DNA from: Papaver somniferum
Taxonomy: Eukaryota > Streptophyta > Magnoliopsida > Ranunculales > Papaveraceae
DNA length: 64,000 nt
Assembly: GCF_003573695.1 (NCBI RefSeq)
Contig: NC_039368.1
Span: forward strand, 9,385,860 to 9,449,859
Reading direction: 5' to 3'
Part shown: positions 32,839 to 46,961 of the stretch, in pieces
How positions within the stretch are numbered: position 1 is the stretch's first letter
Layout: each line of letters opens with the position of its first letter
Notes under the pieces: model-generated
Databases searched by the model: none
What the model was told of the DNA's origin: nothing
The model's input: the letters and a program-made list of their open reading frames with translations, nothing else
Program-made: the position numbers and the translations under genes

Positions 32839-35800
32839 ATGGGGTCAAGACCGAGACCGATTCGATCATCATCACTACGTGAATCATCAACATCACAACA
32901 ATCTCAACATTCTGATTTCGATTCTGATGAATCTTATTCTGATAAGATGGAAGGTGCTGGTAGTTGGGATGTTCTTGATTGGACTAAATTCGCTGTATGT
33001 CTTATCTTTCCCTCTTCCTCTTTTTCGATTTCTAGGGTTTCTTTTTGTTGAATTTGTTGAAATTAACAATGTAATTTTGTTTGTTGTATGTAATAGCCAA
33101 AATCGAGGTCAATTTCTCATGATATGGGCGAGTTCTTATACTACGGCGAAGATGTTAAAGAAAAGGTACGTTCTAATTGTCTTTTCATCAATGAATTTGT
33201 GCAATTAATAGGGAGGAACGTAATTGCAGTTATTTGTATGCCCTAGAAAAAGTGTAGTCTAATTTTGACATTTTCTTCAGTTTAGTTGTGAAAGAAACCC
33301 TAGAATTAGAGAGCTTATTGGTTGAAATTTGGGGGTTTTGTTTACAGGGGCAAGGTGTTGTTCTTGTAAATACAGATGAGGCAGGTACATTGTTGGTGAC
33401 TAATTTTCGCATTCTCTTTGTGGTAAGTGAATTGAGTTTTGATGCAAGACTACCTTTCTTCTTAAATTTGTAGTGTTGCATGTTTTTTTGGTTTAGTTAG
33501 TGCGTCGGGTTTGTAGGTTGCCGAATAATTAGTTGAATTAAGAGAACTGTTTGTTATGCTCCTGCATAATTAGTTAAACGATGTAGTTGTTTTAATGGTG
33601 TGTTTCTAGAGTTTGTTTTGTTGGTTTCTCGCTGATAAATTGTCAAGGTTGTTGATTCTCTGCCCTTAGCTATAGGATGCCAATGCGTGGATATGGAAAT
33701 ATTGTCTTGACTGTCTGAAGGAGCTTTTTCTGGAGTTAATGTATTTTAATTGCTTCTTTCTTTGTTATGCTCCTGCATGATTTAATTTTGTGTTTTACTT
33801 TTTCTAGAGAGAAGGAACCAGGAACATCATTCCACTCGGAACAATACCATTGGCAACAATTGACAAGTTCACCAAACTAGTAAGTTCTTTTGAATGCTTC
33901 AAAATAGTGTTTTTTTAATCATGTTGATGCCATTTATGCTGGCCCTCCAGGGCATTGGTGTCATAGAACTATATTTTTTTTGTAATTATTGCTGCAAGTT
34001 TTCTATTGCCATTAATCTTTTGACTAACAATTATGTCGGTACACCACCTATGCTACATGACCAACTCACCTATACATGACTTCAGTTATGTCCCCATGTT
34101 TCATCATGGCCGTTTACTACGTTATGAACATTGTCTCTGCCTTGTTACTTATCCCTCTGTGATTTTAGGTGGCAAAGTCCAATCCAGCTCCTCGTCAATC
34201 TGATAAGACGCCTTCTCTCAGACTTCTGCAGGTTACCGGTACGCCCTTGCACTAGTATATTTACTTTCCATTTGATATGCGTGCATAATCAGATAGCATC
34301 TGAGGCTCAATAATGCTACATTACGTGCCATACTTTTTTCTGTTTTTATCTCGATGGTTTGTTTATTTTATGGACAAGAGGTCAAGGAGATTCTAGTTTG
34401 ATGATTGTTTGCCTTCTTTTGTACTGAATGAGAGCATTTGCACAGTGGATCTTCTCACTCTTTCTTCTTGCATCTTTCTATACTTTCAATCAAAAAGTAC
34501 TGCAGCCGTTCTCTGAATGGTTTCTGTTTAAGTTGCTTGGATTTTCAATTAACAAATTTTTTTTGCTTTAGCTGGTTAGCTTTTTGTGTCAAGTTATGCA
34601 GTGTAGTTTGGGTTAATCTGTTGATGCACTACCCTATAACTATGAGACTACATCTTAATCATCACCATTTCTCAGCTCCATCATTGTTGATATCTTTGCT
34701 ATTGGTTTGCAGGTAAAGATATGAGAATTATTGTCTACGGTTTTCGCCCTCGTACGGAACAGGTAAGCCAAATGCATGAAAATGTTTTTTAAATTATTAT
34801 GATATCTGAAGTAATTGTTAGATTCAACTTACTGTTTTGAGCAAAAAAAAGGAAAGAGAAAATGAAAGAAATCTTAAATCTAGAAATCTAGCTCTCCCCA
34901 CGGATCAGCACTAGTCGAGAATGATTTAAATTCTTGTATTTTTTCGATGATAAAAAAGACCTCCGGCGGGAATTAGATTTTGCTTTCAGTCCTGCCTTTT
35001 CTTCGAAAATAGAGGAATGAGTTGACGGATTCATCGGATCCTAGTTCGGGACTGACGGGGCTCGAACCCGCAACTTCCTCCTTGACAGGGCGGTCCCTCT
35101 CCTGAAGTATAGAAGTGAACACTTTTAGGTGTTCCTTCTTAAACTGAGAGCAGTAAAAGCAGTATAGATATAGAAAAGGCAAGGAGTAAGTCTGAAGTGT
35201 TTCACATTTTTAGGTGTTCCTTCTTAAACTAATCTGAAGTCTCAATAGGGGGAAGTTTTTAGGTGTTGTTTATTTTGAGAGTTGAGATACCGTACAATCA
35301 ATCAAAGGGAATCAACCGGGTTAAAAAAACGGTTTTTTTAGGTTTTGGAAGGGATAAAGACGATGAGATTCAAGAAATGATAAAGAAGAGATCGTTCCCT
35401 CTATTTCATATCCGTTTGTTTGGCGGCATGGCCGAGTGGTAAGGCGAGGGACTGCAAATCCTTTTACCCCAGTTCAAATCCGGGTGCCGCCTCATCTACA
35501 AAAAATGAGAAATACTTTCTTTTTTTGCATTACTTTTTTAAGATCTGTCTTGATTCAAATTGAACATGATGCAGTTGCCATTTTAATAAAAACGATGGAT
35601 GTCTTTCAACTCTTGCAGAGACGTGCTGTCTTTCGTGCATTGGGGATATATACAAGGTCTGCACAATTGTGGGATTTTTATGCATTTACTTCTGGGTCTA
35701 TAAAGGTCAACACTAGCAACCCTAAGGTGCGGTTACTGAATGAATATTTTCGGCTGCTTGGAAATGGTTCCAATCAGGCATCTGTAAATACCATTGAGGA

Positions 35801-38800
35801 TGGGTCATTTACCATATCTAATGATTTGTGGAGAATAAGTGGTGTAAATACTAATTATGCACTGAGCTCGACGTATCCGTTTTCCTTCATTGTCCCAAAA
35901 AGTATTAGGTAAGCTGTTTCCATTCTTTACTTCTTTTTGCCTGCATTTTTGAAATATGTATGAATAGGAAAGATGTTACTAGAACTTGTTGGAGGTTTTC
36001 GAGGCCTTTAAAGTGCTTTAAGATGTGCTTAATTGTGAAATCTTCTTGCCATAACAACTTTATTTGTTGGTGTTATTAGAGATGAGGAAATTCAACAAGC
36101 TTCTGCCTTTCGGGCAAAGTGTCGGTTACCTGTCATTACATGGTGTGACCCAGGTCCGTTTTCATATTGGTACCTGTTGCTATCCTTTCAGTCTTGATGA
36201 GTAATGCTGATCTAACAATGTCTTATGCTGTAGTTAAGGGAGCTGTTCTTGCACGTTCTTCACAACCTTTAGTTGGTCTTATGATGAACTCAAGAAGGTG
36301 GGAATTTTCTTTACTTACCTTTATTTCTTACTTCTTAACACGGTATTACTTGTTACATCTTTTCAATGACCGGCCATTAGTAGTGTGTTCATAAGGTAAT
36401 CCTAAGTGCTAAATCCTAAGTGGATGTATTTGTACAAATGTGGATGTTTTCTAATGTTGTTGGATTATTTTGTCTATGAGTCATTTTTTGATTTTTCTTT
36501 GTTGACTTATATTGTTCTTAAATTTAGCAATGTTGACGAGAAGCTTGTAGCTGCTCTTTGTACTCAAATTCCAGGTGGGAAGGGACCCCGGAGGTACTTT
36601 CTCTCTAACTTCGGTTACATTTGTTTTTCTTGAATATAACCTGGTCAGAGTTATGTTGATGAGTGCAATTTCACTTTAAACATTTTCTTCTATGCTGCCA
36701 TCTTTTATCTCTGTTTTCTATTGCTAAGTGATTGCATCTTCTTTGTAGAAAGCTTTACATCGCTGATGCAAGACCTAGAAAAAATGCTCTAGCAAATGGA
36801 GCCATGGGAGGTGGCTCAGAATCATCATCCAACTATTTCCAGTCTGAGGTATGTCTATGGTTGGGAATCTAGCGTCTCATATAATTTTTTTTCTTATTGT
36901 GTGCTAATAGTTTATGTGCTTGTCATATTACCAGATTGTTTTCTTTGGTATTGACAATATCCATGCCATGAGGGAAAGTCTTTCTCGCCTCAGAGATTAC
37001 GTGGATACTCATGGTGCAACTTCTTCAGATGGAATGTCATCATTCCTGGTTAGTTATCAGACAGAATTTTGTTTGACTTATTAACATGTCATATTTGTTT
37101 TTTTCCTGTAATGTTTTCTTCTGCATGCACTATTTCATATGGTAATGAGGGTTAATTGAACTTTATTTTGATGCTCCTAATCTCTTTAGCGTAATTCCAT
37201 CTGATACTTTATCATTCACGCTTTGTAGTTGTCTTTACTGACCTACCTTTATCATGTATCTTGTTAACTTTCTGAGAATTTTTTAAAATTCATAATTGAA
37301 TCAATGTAGCGCGTCCCTTATAGTGTGACTTTTGGGTTTTGAATGTTTGTATCTTTTCGATCAACAGAGAAATGGTGGATGGACATGGGGAGGAGGCAAC
37401 CTTAGCAGTATGTCTGCTTCAGTTTCTACTCTTGGGGACAGTGGGTGGTTAATACATGTTCAGAATGTTTTGGCTGGTTCTGCCTGGATTGCTGCACGAG
37501 TGGCCCTAGAATCAGCGTCAGTGCTTGTACATTGCAGGTTGGAACTTTTCCTCTCCTTTACTGTCTTCCATCCTTTGTCTATCTTAACAATCTGCACCTA
37601 CTGAGATTGCCTCTCTAATTTTTCTACTAACCATTAGCTTTTGATCATTTATTTTGAGTGCCCCACTCCCTGTGTTGGTCTGTTGCTAAATAGCTATGCT
37701 TGAGTATCAGTGGCTCATATGAGAAACGGCGGATATTTTTTTATCATGTGCACCCTTGCTTCCGATTTTTCTATCACAACCATTATGTCCACAACTAGTA
37801 CACACATCTCGTCACTAAAATTGGAAATCTGCAGGTTGTGATGCTAGCTGTTGTGCGTACTTGAATTGTTCGTGTTTAACATAATATATAGTTATATATG
37901 CATGGCATTTTTAGATGTTACAAAATACGACTAAAATGCAAATTCATAAGAATTGAAGCGAGTAGTTTGTTTGTTTTGAGGTGCTCCATGTTCTTCTAGC
38001 TTAACACCAGTGTCTGACACCGACACATGTATATGTTGTTCATACACAGTTACTAGTGTTATAACGAGCTAGTTGTTGTTGCAGTGACGGATGGGATCGG
38101 ACCACTCAATTGGTCTCACTTGCTAGCTTGCTGCTTGATCCATATTATCGCACTTTTAAAGGATTTCAGGTATTGCACTCAGACTACTGTATCTATTGTT
38201 ACTTCGGACATGAATCCCCTTGTTTGTCAAGCTTCTCTTTTTTTCTTTTAAATCGGCGGCTAGAGTGTGTTTGTTAATTCAATGTATAGTTAAAATTATG
38301 ATCAGATTCCTTAAGCCATCACTCCATTACACATGCTATTAGTTTTTTGGAACTACATTTTCTTTGTCTTCCTCCCAGGCACTCGTGGAAAAAGATTGGC
38401 TTGCATTTGGTCATCCATTTGCAGACCGCATGGGGATGCCAGCAGGAAACAACAACTTGTCTTTAGAGTTATCCCGCCATATTTCAGCTAGTAATATCCC
38501 TCCAGTTTCACCTGGGCGACACTCACAAGGATCTCCATTCTCATCTCAAGCTAGTGCTTCTAATCACCAACAGACATCAAACAATGCCTCTCCAATTTTT
38601 GTACAGGTGGGCATTGATAAGTTCATTCCATCAAGTGTTTGTGGACATTTAATGCTGTTATGTGCTCCTAATGTCTTTCAAGTAAATTGCTTATGTCTTA
38701 TGATCTTTTTCCAGTTTATTGATTGCGTCTCACAGTTACTAAGGATGTATCCATTTGCTTTTGAATTCTCATCGGTATGTATCTTTCTATTGTTAATACT

Positions 38801-40117
38801 TCAATATTTCCTTCCATTACGGAGATTCCGGGCTCGTCTATGAAAACTAGTTGCTCACTTTATCCATAAAACATGGTGGTCCAGGTATTCTTAGTTGATT
38901 TCCTTGACTGCATGCTGTCGTGTCGCTTTGGGAACTTCTTATGCAATAGGTATTTCTGCCATAAATTTTAAACCTAAATGAACAGCTCTTGTTTTAACTG
39001 CTTGAAATCGTGTTATAATATAAACTGATGGTTTATTCAAACACAGTGAAAAAGAGAGGGAGAAGTCTGGTGTTTTCGACTCTTGTGGGTGCTTGTGGGA
39101 GTACTTGGCTGATTTACGAGCTTCTGAAGGAAGTTATCATGCACACTGTAACCTCTTTTATGATGCCGTGAAACATAATGGTCCACTACTACCTCCAGCC
39201 GCAGCATTAGCTCCAACTCTCTGGCCGCAATTCCATCTTCGATGGGCCTGTCCCTCAGAAGCCCAATCTGGGGAGCTTGAAGCGCAATGCCGGAATATGG
39301 CCAAAAAGTTCAATGAAATGCAAAAGGTAGTAATTTTAGCTCGTGATCTCCTTTCTGCTTCCTCCTTACTCTTCTAAATATGCATCAATCTGAACCACTT
39401 GTCAATTATATTGCACCTCATGTATCTTTCTTTTAATCTGATTTGGTTTTACTGGCTGAACTATCTGAAATAGGTTATGTTGTTATGCGCTCTTTCTTCT
39501 CTGCTGGTTTTATCAAAAGACGTACACCTTTGTTATTCATTATTGTTAAAATTAAAATTTTGTTGCTGGTTGCTTTTGATTTGAGAATGCAGGCAAAGGA
39601 AGTGGCAGAAAGGAAAGCTAGGGAAATCACAAACAATGTGGAACAATTAACTACAGAACTGCAAAGAGAGAAACATATCAGCAACTCAGCCATGGACATG
39701 GCTAAGAAGGCCTCCAAGGAGAGTGCTTCCATAAAGAGAGCGATCCAGTCACTGGGTTGCAAGGTTCATCTTTCCAATAATGGCGATTGTGCATTAGATT
39801 TTAGTAGCTTTCCACGGGATACACAGCAAAGAGTTTCGCCATCTCCTTCAAAAAGAAATCCAGATGGTAATAATGGCCAGTTTGATGAGAAATCTAATCT
39901 TTCAGTTTCAATATCAGTAATGTCAGACAATGACAATCCAAGCGGTTCAGTCAGTCGGCCCTGTGAAAACCTTTGCCCATTACGATCAAGAGAGGGTAAC
40001 TGCAATTGGCCGAGCGCTGGATGTGCACAGCTTGGAAGCCAATATATTGGATTTAAAGCGAACTTTGAAGCATTTGATAAACTTTCAATTCACGACACTT
40101 ATTTCGGATCAGGTTAG
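32839..40117 (+). CDS. MTM1: Myotubularin-type phosphoinositide 3-phosphatase
   Basis: The enzyme removes the 3-phosphate from PI3P and PI(3,5)P2 on endomembranes. Nineteen exons were read from GT-AG borders: 32839-32994, 33097-33165, 33348-33422, 33808-33879, 34169-34238, 34713-34762, 35619-35908, 36080-36153, 36234-36297, 36528-36593, 36749-36848, 36935-37048, 37368-37537, 38085-38169, 38379-38606, 38715-38774, 38885-38949, 39047-39326, 39593-40117. They join to 2613 nt, 870 aa, close to the Arabidopsis proteins (about 840). Domain order is an N-terminal GRAM/PH-like part ([20 protein letters not shown]), then the phosphatase domain with catalytic CSDGWDRT (C-x5-R) split across exons 13 and 14. 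A coiled coil (about residues 690-750) and a Cys-rich tail ([16 protein letters not shown]) follow. The start is the first ATG, before [15 protein letters not shown]. Intron 6 holds plastid-type DNA. Arabidopsis MTM1/MTM2 are the named relatives. I cannot tell which is closer. Confidence 0.93.
35047..35094 (-). pseudogene. trnD-GUC: Partial plastid trnD-GUC
   Basis: On the minus strand this is the 3' 48 bases of a plastid-type aspartate tRNA: the anticodon arm with GTC, then the T arm with GGGTTCGAGCCCCGTCAG and the acceptor end AGTCCCG. The 5' third (acceptor strand and D arm) is missing and replaced by unrelated sequence, so it cannot fold as a tRNA. Confidence 0.8.
35123..35275. repeat. 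Direct repeats in intron 6
   Basis: 'TTTTAGGTGTTCCTTCTTAAACT' type units begin near 35126 and 35211, and a shorter third (TTTTTAGGTGTT) lies near 35256. They sit between the trnD piece and the trnC piece. Confidence 0.6.
35422..35492 (+). tRNA. trnC-GCA: Plastid-type tRNA-Cys (GCA), nuclear copy
   Basis: The 71-base sequence begins GGCGGCATGGCCGAGTGG and ends CCGGGTGCCGCCT. The acceptor stem GGCGGCA pairs with TGCCGCC, and the anticodon loop is CTGCAAA with anticodon GCA. It matches my memory of the plastid trnC except for one or two changes, such as GGCGAGGG where the plastid has GGCGGGGG. It lacks encoded CCA, as usual in plants. It lies within an intron on the sense strand of the host gene. 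It is probably a non-functional organellar copy, although the cloverleaf still looks intact. Confidence 0.85.
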
Positions 40118-41306
40118 GAAGAAGCTCCTGGAATTTCCTAGAGCGCGGAATAGGCTTTGTACAGATAGAAGAAGGTAGAGAGCTAGGTAAATGGATCATT
40201 TTGTTCTTTCAACCATGGTAAATAAGTTCAAAATTCATCGTATTTATCAGCGAGTGAATCCCTGTGTCCATAAATTCACTGCTTGCGGTTCGGCCCTGTC
40301 TACTCTTAATAAGGAATGAATTTTGTGTACAGATTGCAATAATGTAACCAACTTATTTGTAAATCCATTTCAATTGAGAAATTTAATGTGAAGAGAGAAA
40401 GCAGTACTCTTATGATTATGTTCTTCCACCGTAAATCTCGCCGTAAACACTCGCACACATATCACTGCACTTTTGTTTTCTCTACTGTTTTTATGTTCCC
40501 TTCTTTGCTGGAATTCTGACTCTTAAAGGGTTTATGTTTAGCTGTTTATTGAATGCACCTTCAAAACTTGGGGACCAATAACTTCATCCATACAAATTGA
40601 TGATGTGTTTTTTACAGGGAGCAAGTGGTGGTTAATGAAGGGATGGTCTACACTCATTATGTCTCGTTATTACCCATAATAAGCTATGATGTAAATTACA
40701 AGCTAAGTAGCGTTTTGTCCTCTGTGTGCATGTTCATTTTTTGCATCTCAATCATTCCAATAGAAAACCCTAATCTTTAGACAAAATCTTCAAAAAACAG
40801 AACCCCAAAGACAATCTTGGCAGTTGGCTTACACAGTGTTCTTTGCTTCTTTTTTTTTGGGTTACTTGGTTGATAATTCTGTTGGGAGATAAAAATTAAA
40901 TGGTGGCCCCTAATTACAGTCCTGTGATAATTACCTTTAAGAAAAGGAAAAGAATTAAAAACTGAAAAATCAAAAACCAAAAGAAAAGGTAAAAGGAAAT
41001 TCTCCCTTTGGAGGTATTTCTTTAATAGTGTGTTGTTCTGCTTTACTCATTTCAGTAAGTTAAGTGGAAAAACAATAATCACCTCCAACAATATATCTTT
41101 GCCCCACTTCTCATTATACCTACTTAAGTAGATAGAGAGTAAGAAATTTACAAAACATAAATATTGAATTCAAATATCAAAAGCATTCACCTTTGAAGCC
41201 TTGGAACTTCAATATATTCTCTTCTCTTTAGACTTATCTTTTCTTTACTCTGCTAATATACTAGTACTGCTAGTAGAAGTAAGGGCAGGAGTGGTTCTAG
41301 CAAGCT
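40118..41306. other. Myotubularin 3' region and PXC1-like promoter region
   Basis: The 3' untranslated part of the phosphatase probably extends a few hundred bases. The remainder is an AT-rich spacer with no domain-bearing frame. I see no unambiguous TATA box for the downstream kinase gene. Confidence 0.5.
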
Positions 41307-43370
41307 ATGGCTTTCAGTAGAATCAGAGCTATCACTTTATTTTTCTTGTTTTCACTTTCTGCAGCTCAATTCAACAATGACACAGACACGCTGATTCGGT
41401 TTCGCTCTCAGACGGATACTCATGCCAGCCTCCTCGCAAACTGGACCTCTGGAGATGCTTGTACCTCTGCATGGAATGGCATCAAGTGCATAAATGGTCG
41501 AGTAGCATTTCTCGTTCTTCCTTCTTTAGATTTACGAGGTTCAATTGATTCATTGGCTAAACTTGATCAGCTCCGAGTGTTAGACCTCCATAACAACCGT
41601 CTCTACGGTTCTGTTCTTGCCATTACTAATTGTTCTAATCTCAAGCACCTTTACCTCTCTAGAAACGATTTCTCAGGAGACATACCTAGTGAAATTGGAT
41701 CTTTGAATCGTCTTCTCAGGCTTGACATCTCAGATAACAATCTCAAAGGTCCTATCCCTGATGGGTTCTCCAAACTGACCCGTCTCATTACTGTTCGCCT
41801 CCAGAAGAATATTCTCTCAGGGCCGGTTCTTGATCTCTTTTCGGCATTACCCCAGCTGAAAGAGTTAAACCTGTCAAACAATCAGTTGTACGGACAGGTC
41901 CCGGAGGATTTACAGAAGAAATTCGGGGAGCGGAGCTTTGATGGCAATGCAGGTCTTTGTGGATCCACCCCACTTCCTGTTTGCTCGTCTATGAGTCCTC
42001 CAGTACCTGATCAGTCTGTGGTTCCTTCAAATCCCAGCTCCTTACCTACAAAGACTGACGACAGAGAAAAAGGAGAGTCTCGTAAAGGCATGAGTACTGC
42101 TGCAATTGTGGGGATTGTCGTGGGAAATGCTGTTGTCTTACTGGTAATCACGTCTTGCGTTGCTGCTTATTTCTGCAGGAGATATACCAGAGAAATGAGG
42201 GAAAAGAGGAGAGAGAGAAACTTTTCTAGTGAGAAGAAGGTTTATGCAGGTGTTAATGGAAATGGAGAGAGCGACCCAGATAGAAGTAAGCTTGTATTTT
42301 TTGACCGGAGAAAGCAATTCGAGCTGGAGGACCTGCTCAGAGCGTCTGCGGAGATGTTGGGAAAGGGAGGCTTAGGGACAGTTTATAAAGCTGAGCTCGA
42401 GAATGGGTCGATCATAGCAGTGAAGAGACTTAAAGATGCCAACCCTTGTTCAAGAAAGGAATTCGAGCAGTACATGGATATGATTGGAAAGCTCAGGCAT
42501 CCCAACATTGTCCGACTTAGAGCCTACTACTACGCCAAGGAAGAAAAGCTTCTGGTGTTTGACTACCTTCCTAATGGAAGCTTATTTTCACTTCTCCATG
42601 GTTAGTGTATTTGCAGAACACTCTACAAAGTCCCTTTCTTGGTGTTTTCCTATTAAATCTGATATTTTGTCTTTTTTGTTGATGCAAATTCAGGAAACCG
42701 AGGGCCAGGGAGAATACCTTTGGACTGGACAACAAGAATCAGCATAGTGCTGGGAGCAGCGCGCGGACTGGCTAAGATCCATCAAGAGTTCAATGCACTG
42801 AAGATACCACATGGGAATGTTAGATCATCAAATGTGCTTCTCGACAAGAATGGTGTAGCTTGTGTATCTGATTTTGGGTTGGCTTTGCTTCTCAACCCAG
42901 TTCATGCCACTGCAAGATTGGGAGGATACAGAGCACCTGAGCAAGCAAAAATCAAGAAGCTATCTCCTCAGGCTGACGTTTACTCCTTCGGAGTTTTAAT
43001 ATTGGAAGTAGTTACAGGGAGGGCTCCACTGCAATATCCTTCTTCGGCTCGTAACACAGAGAGACAAGACGTGGATGTAGACCTTCCAAGATGGGTTCGG
43101 TCAGTGGTCAAGGAAGAGTGGACGGCTGAGGTATTTGATCCGGAGCTGCTGAGGTACAAGAACATCGAGGAGGAGCTAGTGGCAATGCTACATGTGGGAT
43201 TAGCTTGTGTCGTGGAGCAAGTAGACAACAGGCCCAAAATGTCAGAGGTTGTGAAGATGATCGAGGACATTAGGGTGGAGAAATCACCGCTGGGGGAAGA
43301 TGATGAATCTCGCCCTTCAGTCTCACCTTCACTCACCACTACTGCCACCACAGCAACTGAAGACGCTTAA
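41307..43370 (+). CDS. PXC1: LRR receptor-like kinase, PXC1 type
   Basis: A plasma-membrane receptor-like kinase of LRR subfamily III. Two exons (41307-42600 and 42694-43370) give 656 aa, near the Arabidopsis PXC1 length (about 670). Order: signal peptide (first 20 residues, ending SLSAAQ), LRRNT with LLANWTSGDACTSAWNGIKC, about five LRRs (LRVLDLHNNRLYGSV, LLRLDISDNNLKGPIP), a proline/serine linker, and a membrane segment at about residues 262-288 (IVGIVVGNAVVLLVITSCVA). The kinase domain runs from about residue 340, with GKGGLGTVYKAEL, AVKRLKDANPCSRKEFEQY, VSDFGLALLLNPVHA and the APE loop. The HRD catalytic Asp is replaced (HGNVRSSN), as in other members of this subfamily, which predicts a weak or absent kinase. 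Arabidopsis PXC1 acts in vascular and secondary-wall development. The KEEWTAEVFDPELL block near the C-terminus matches it closely. Confidence 0.93.
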
Positions 43371-43597
43371 CTACCTATTTATTGATCCGTTACTTCCAAC
43401 TTGCCCTCTATTTCTCTTTGGATCTGTTTATTCAGCAATTGGCATCATCTTCTTCATTTGAGCCTTCTAGTTGCCAACTGCTTGTTGACACAACAACCAA
43501 AAACCTGTTAGCTATGTACTAGGTTTATTTAAGATAATGTTTGATACCTGTACTGTTTCCAGAAGCAGAAAAAAAAGTGTGTATATTCTAATTAACC

Positions 43598-43603
43598 AAT
43601 AAA
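43598..43603 (+). terminator. Possible polyadenylation signal of the PXC1-like gene
   Basis: AATAAA lies about 230 bases after the stop codon in AT-rich sequence, at a plausible distance for a plant 3' end. Plant signals are loose, so this is only a candidate. Confidence 0.4.
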
Positions 43604-43989
43604 CGGAGTATTTGTCTCCAATCTTCCTGGCATGAAAACGATAAAAAAAGATATCGAAATTTAAACTTTACTAGTATTAAAACGAAACAGCATGATCCGC
43701 TACAACCCTTTTGCTCTCCATACCCTCGAAACCATCTCTAGCAATAGATAATCCAGACTTGATTACTTTCGCTAACATGAAAGCGTTACAAAATTATACC
43801 AAAGATAGTTTACACAAAAGATATTACAAACGAGAAGCAGTGGAGAGGGAAAATGTCCTTGGTGAAGGGTTCCGAAAATGTCCTGGTAAAGGGTTCCTTA
43901 CTGACAAGAGCTTCAAAAAACGAGAGTGAAATTCCGTGATATTGACAAACCAAACAATTTTTGATAAGATGATGATACTCCACCTTTGA

Positions 43990-46201
<2,212 letters not shown>

Positions 46202-46961
46202 GGAATTTGGAATTTCTTTCTCCGGGGAGAAAAAAAAAGTTAGGGTTTTTGGAGAAAACCAGAGAGAGAGACGGAATGTTAATGGCGTTAGTCTAGTTGA
46301 GCCGAGCTGGGGCCTAAAGCAGTAAAGCTTACTTAAAAGCTTAACGGTGAATAGCGACTGTTAACTTTTTGACTGCTGAATTGTCATGTTGACTAACGGC
46401 TCCGTTAACTAGTGTGCTTTTCCGTTATTCCTTCCGTTTCAGGAAAAAAAAAAAATACTCACTCGTTTAATTTCGCCCATTTGTAGGCATAAAAATAAGA
46501 TAAAAAATAAAATGGAAGTATCACTTTTTCTGAAACGGAAAATAGTAGAATGCCAAAATTGCAAATGTGACACTGGCATTGCAATTTGCAAATGGGTTCA
46601 TCTTCATATGCATTTACACTGACAAGCAAAGAAACAGAAGAAAGAAAGCCCCAAAACAGATGCAATTCACTATGATCTTTCATGTACATTAGTGATGTGT
46701 TACAATAAATATATGCTGCAAGTTCTGTAAGACAAAATGGTGTATTCTGTATAGCTGTATATTCAGAATGTGAGCTGCTATACTTGAAAACAAAAAAAAT
46801 AAAAATGAGGACACGAAACGAAAAGATTATATCAGAACAGGAAGAAAGTAAAATTCTATACTTTCTCGCGGTTTGGAGAGGCGACGAATTTTCAGTTCTT
46901 CCCGGATTTGCATCTTTTACTGTGTAATTAATCAAAAATTCGATATTTTCTACAGTTGACC
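46202..46961. other. Spacer between trihelix-kinase gene and NPH3 gene
   Basis: This holds the promoter and leader of the trihelix-kinase gene (right of 46201, with purine-rich GAGA runs near 46260-46272) and the 3' end of the NPH3-family gene. Open frames here are chance or lie in untranslated sequence. Confidence 0.5.

Larger units (their letters stand above)
34850..35500. other. Plastid-type DNA in intron 6
   Basis: The 856 bp intron contains a stretch like the plastid psbM-trnD spacer leading into a partial trnD-GUC (minus). After an unrelated 300 bp come a stretch like the plastid rpoB-trnC spacer and a full trnC-GCA (plus). In the common plastome order trnC lies before trnD, so the pieces are rearranged. 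It is a nuclear copy of organellar DNA, either direct plastid DNA or plastid-derived DNA passed through the mitochondrion. The edges are approximate. Confidence 0.7.

Noticed and set aside
35422..35492. Functional nuclear tRNA-Cys gene
   Set aside because: It matches the plastid trnC type and lies with other plastid-type pieces inside an intron. Kept as a tRNA-shaped organellar copy, not as a proven working gene.
43711..43929. 72-codon + frame as a separate gene
   Set aside because: It lies downstream of the trihelix-kinase stop on the other strand, probably in 3' untranslated or spacer DNA, with no domain and no exon signals.
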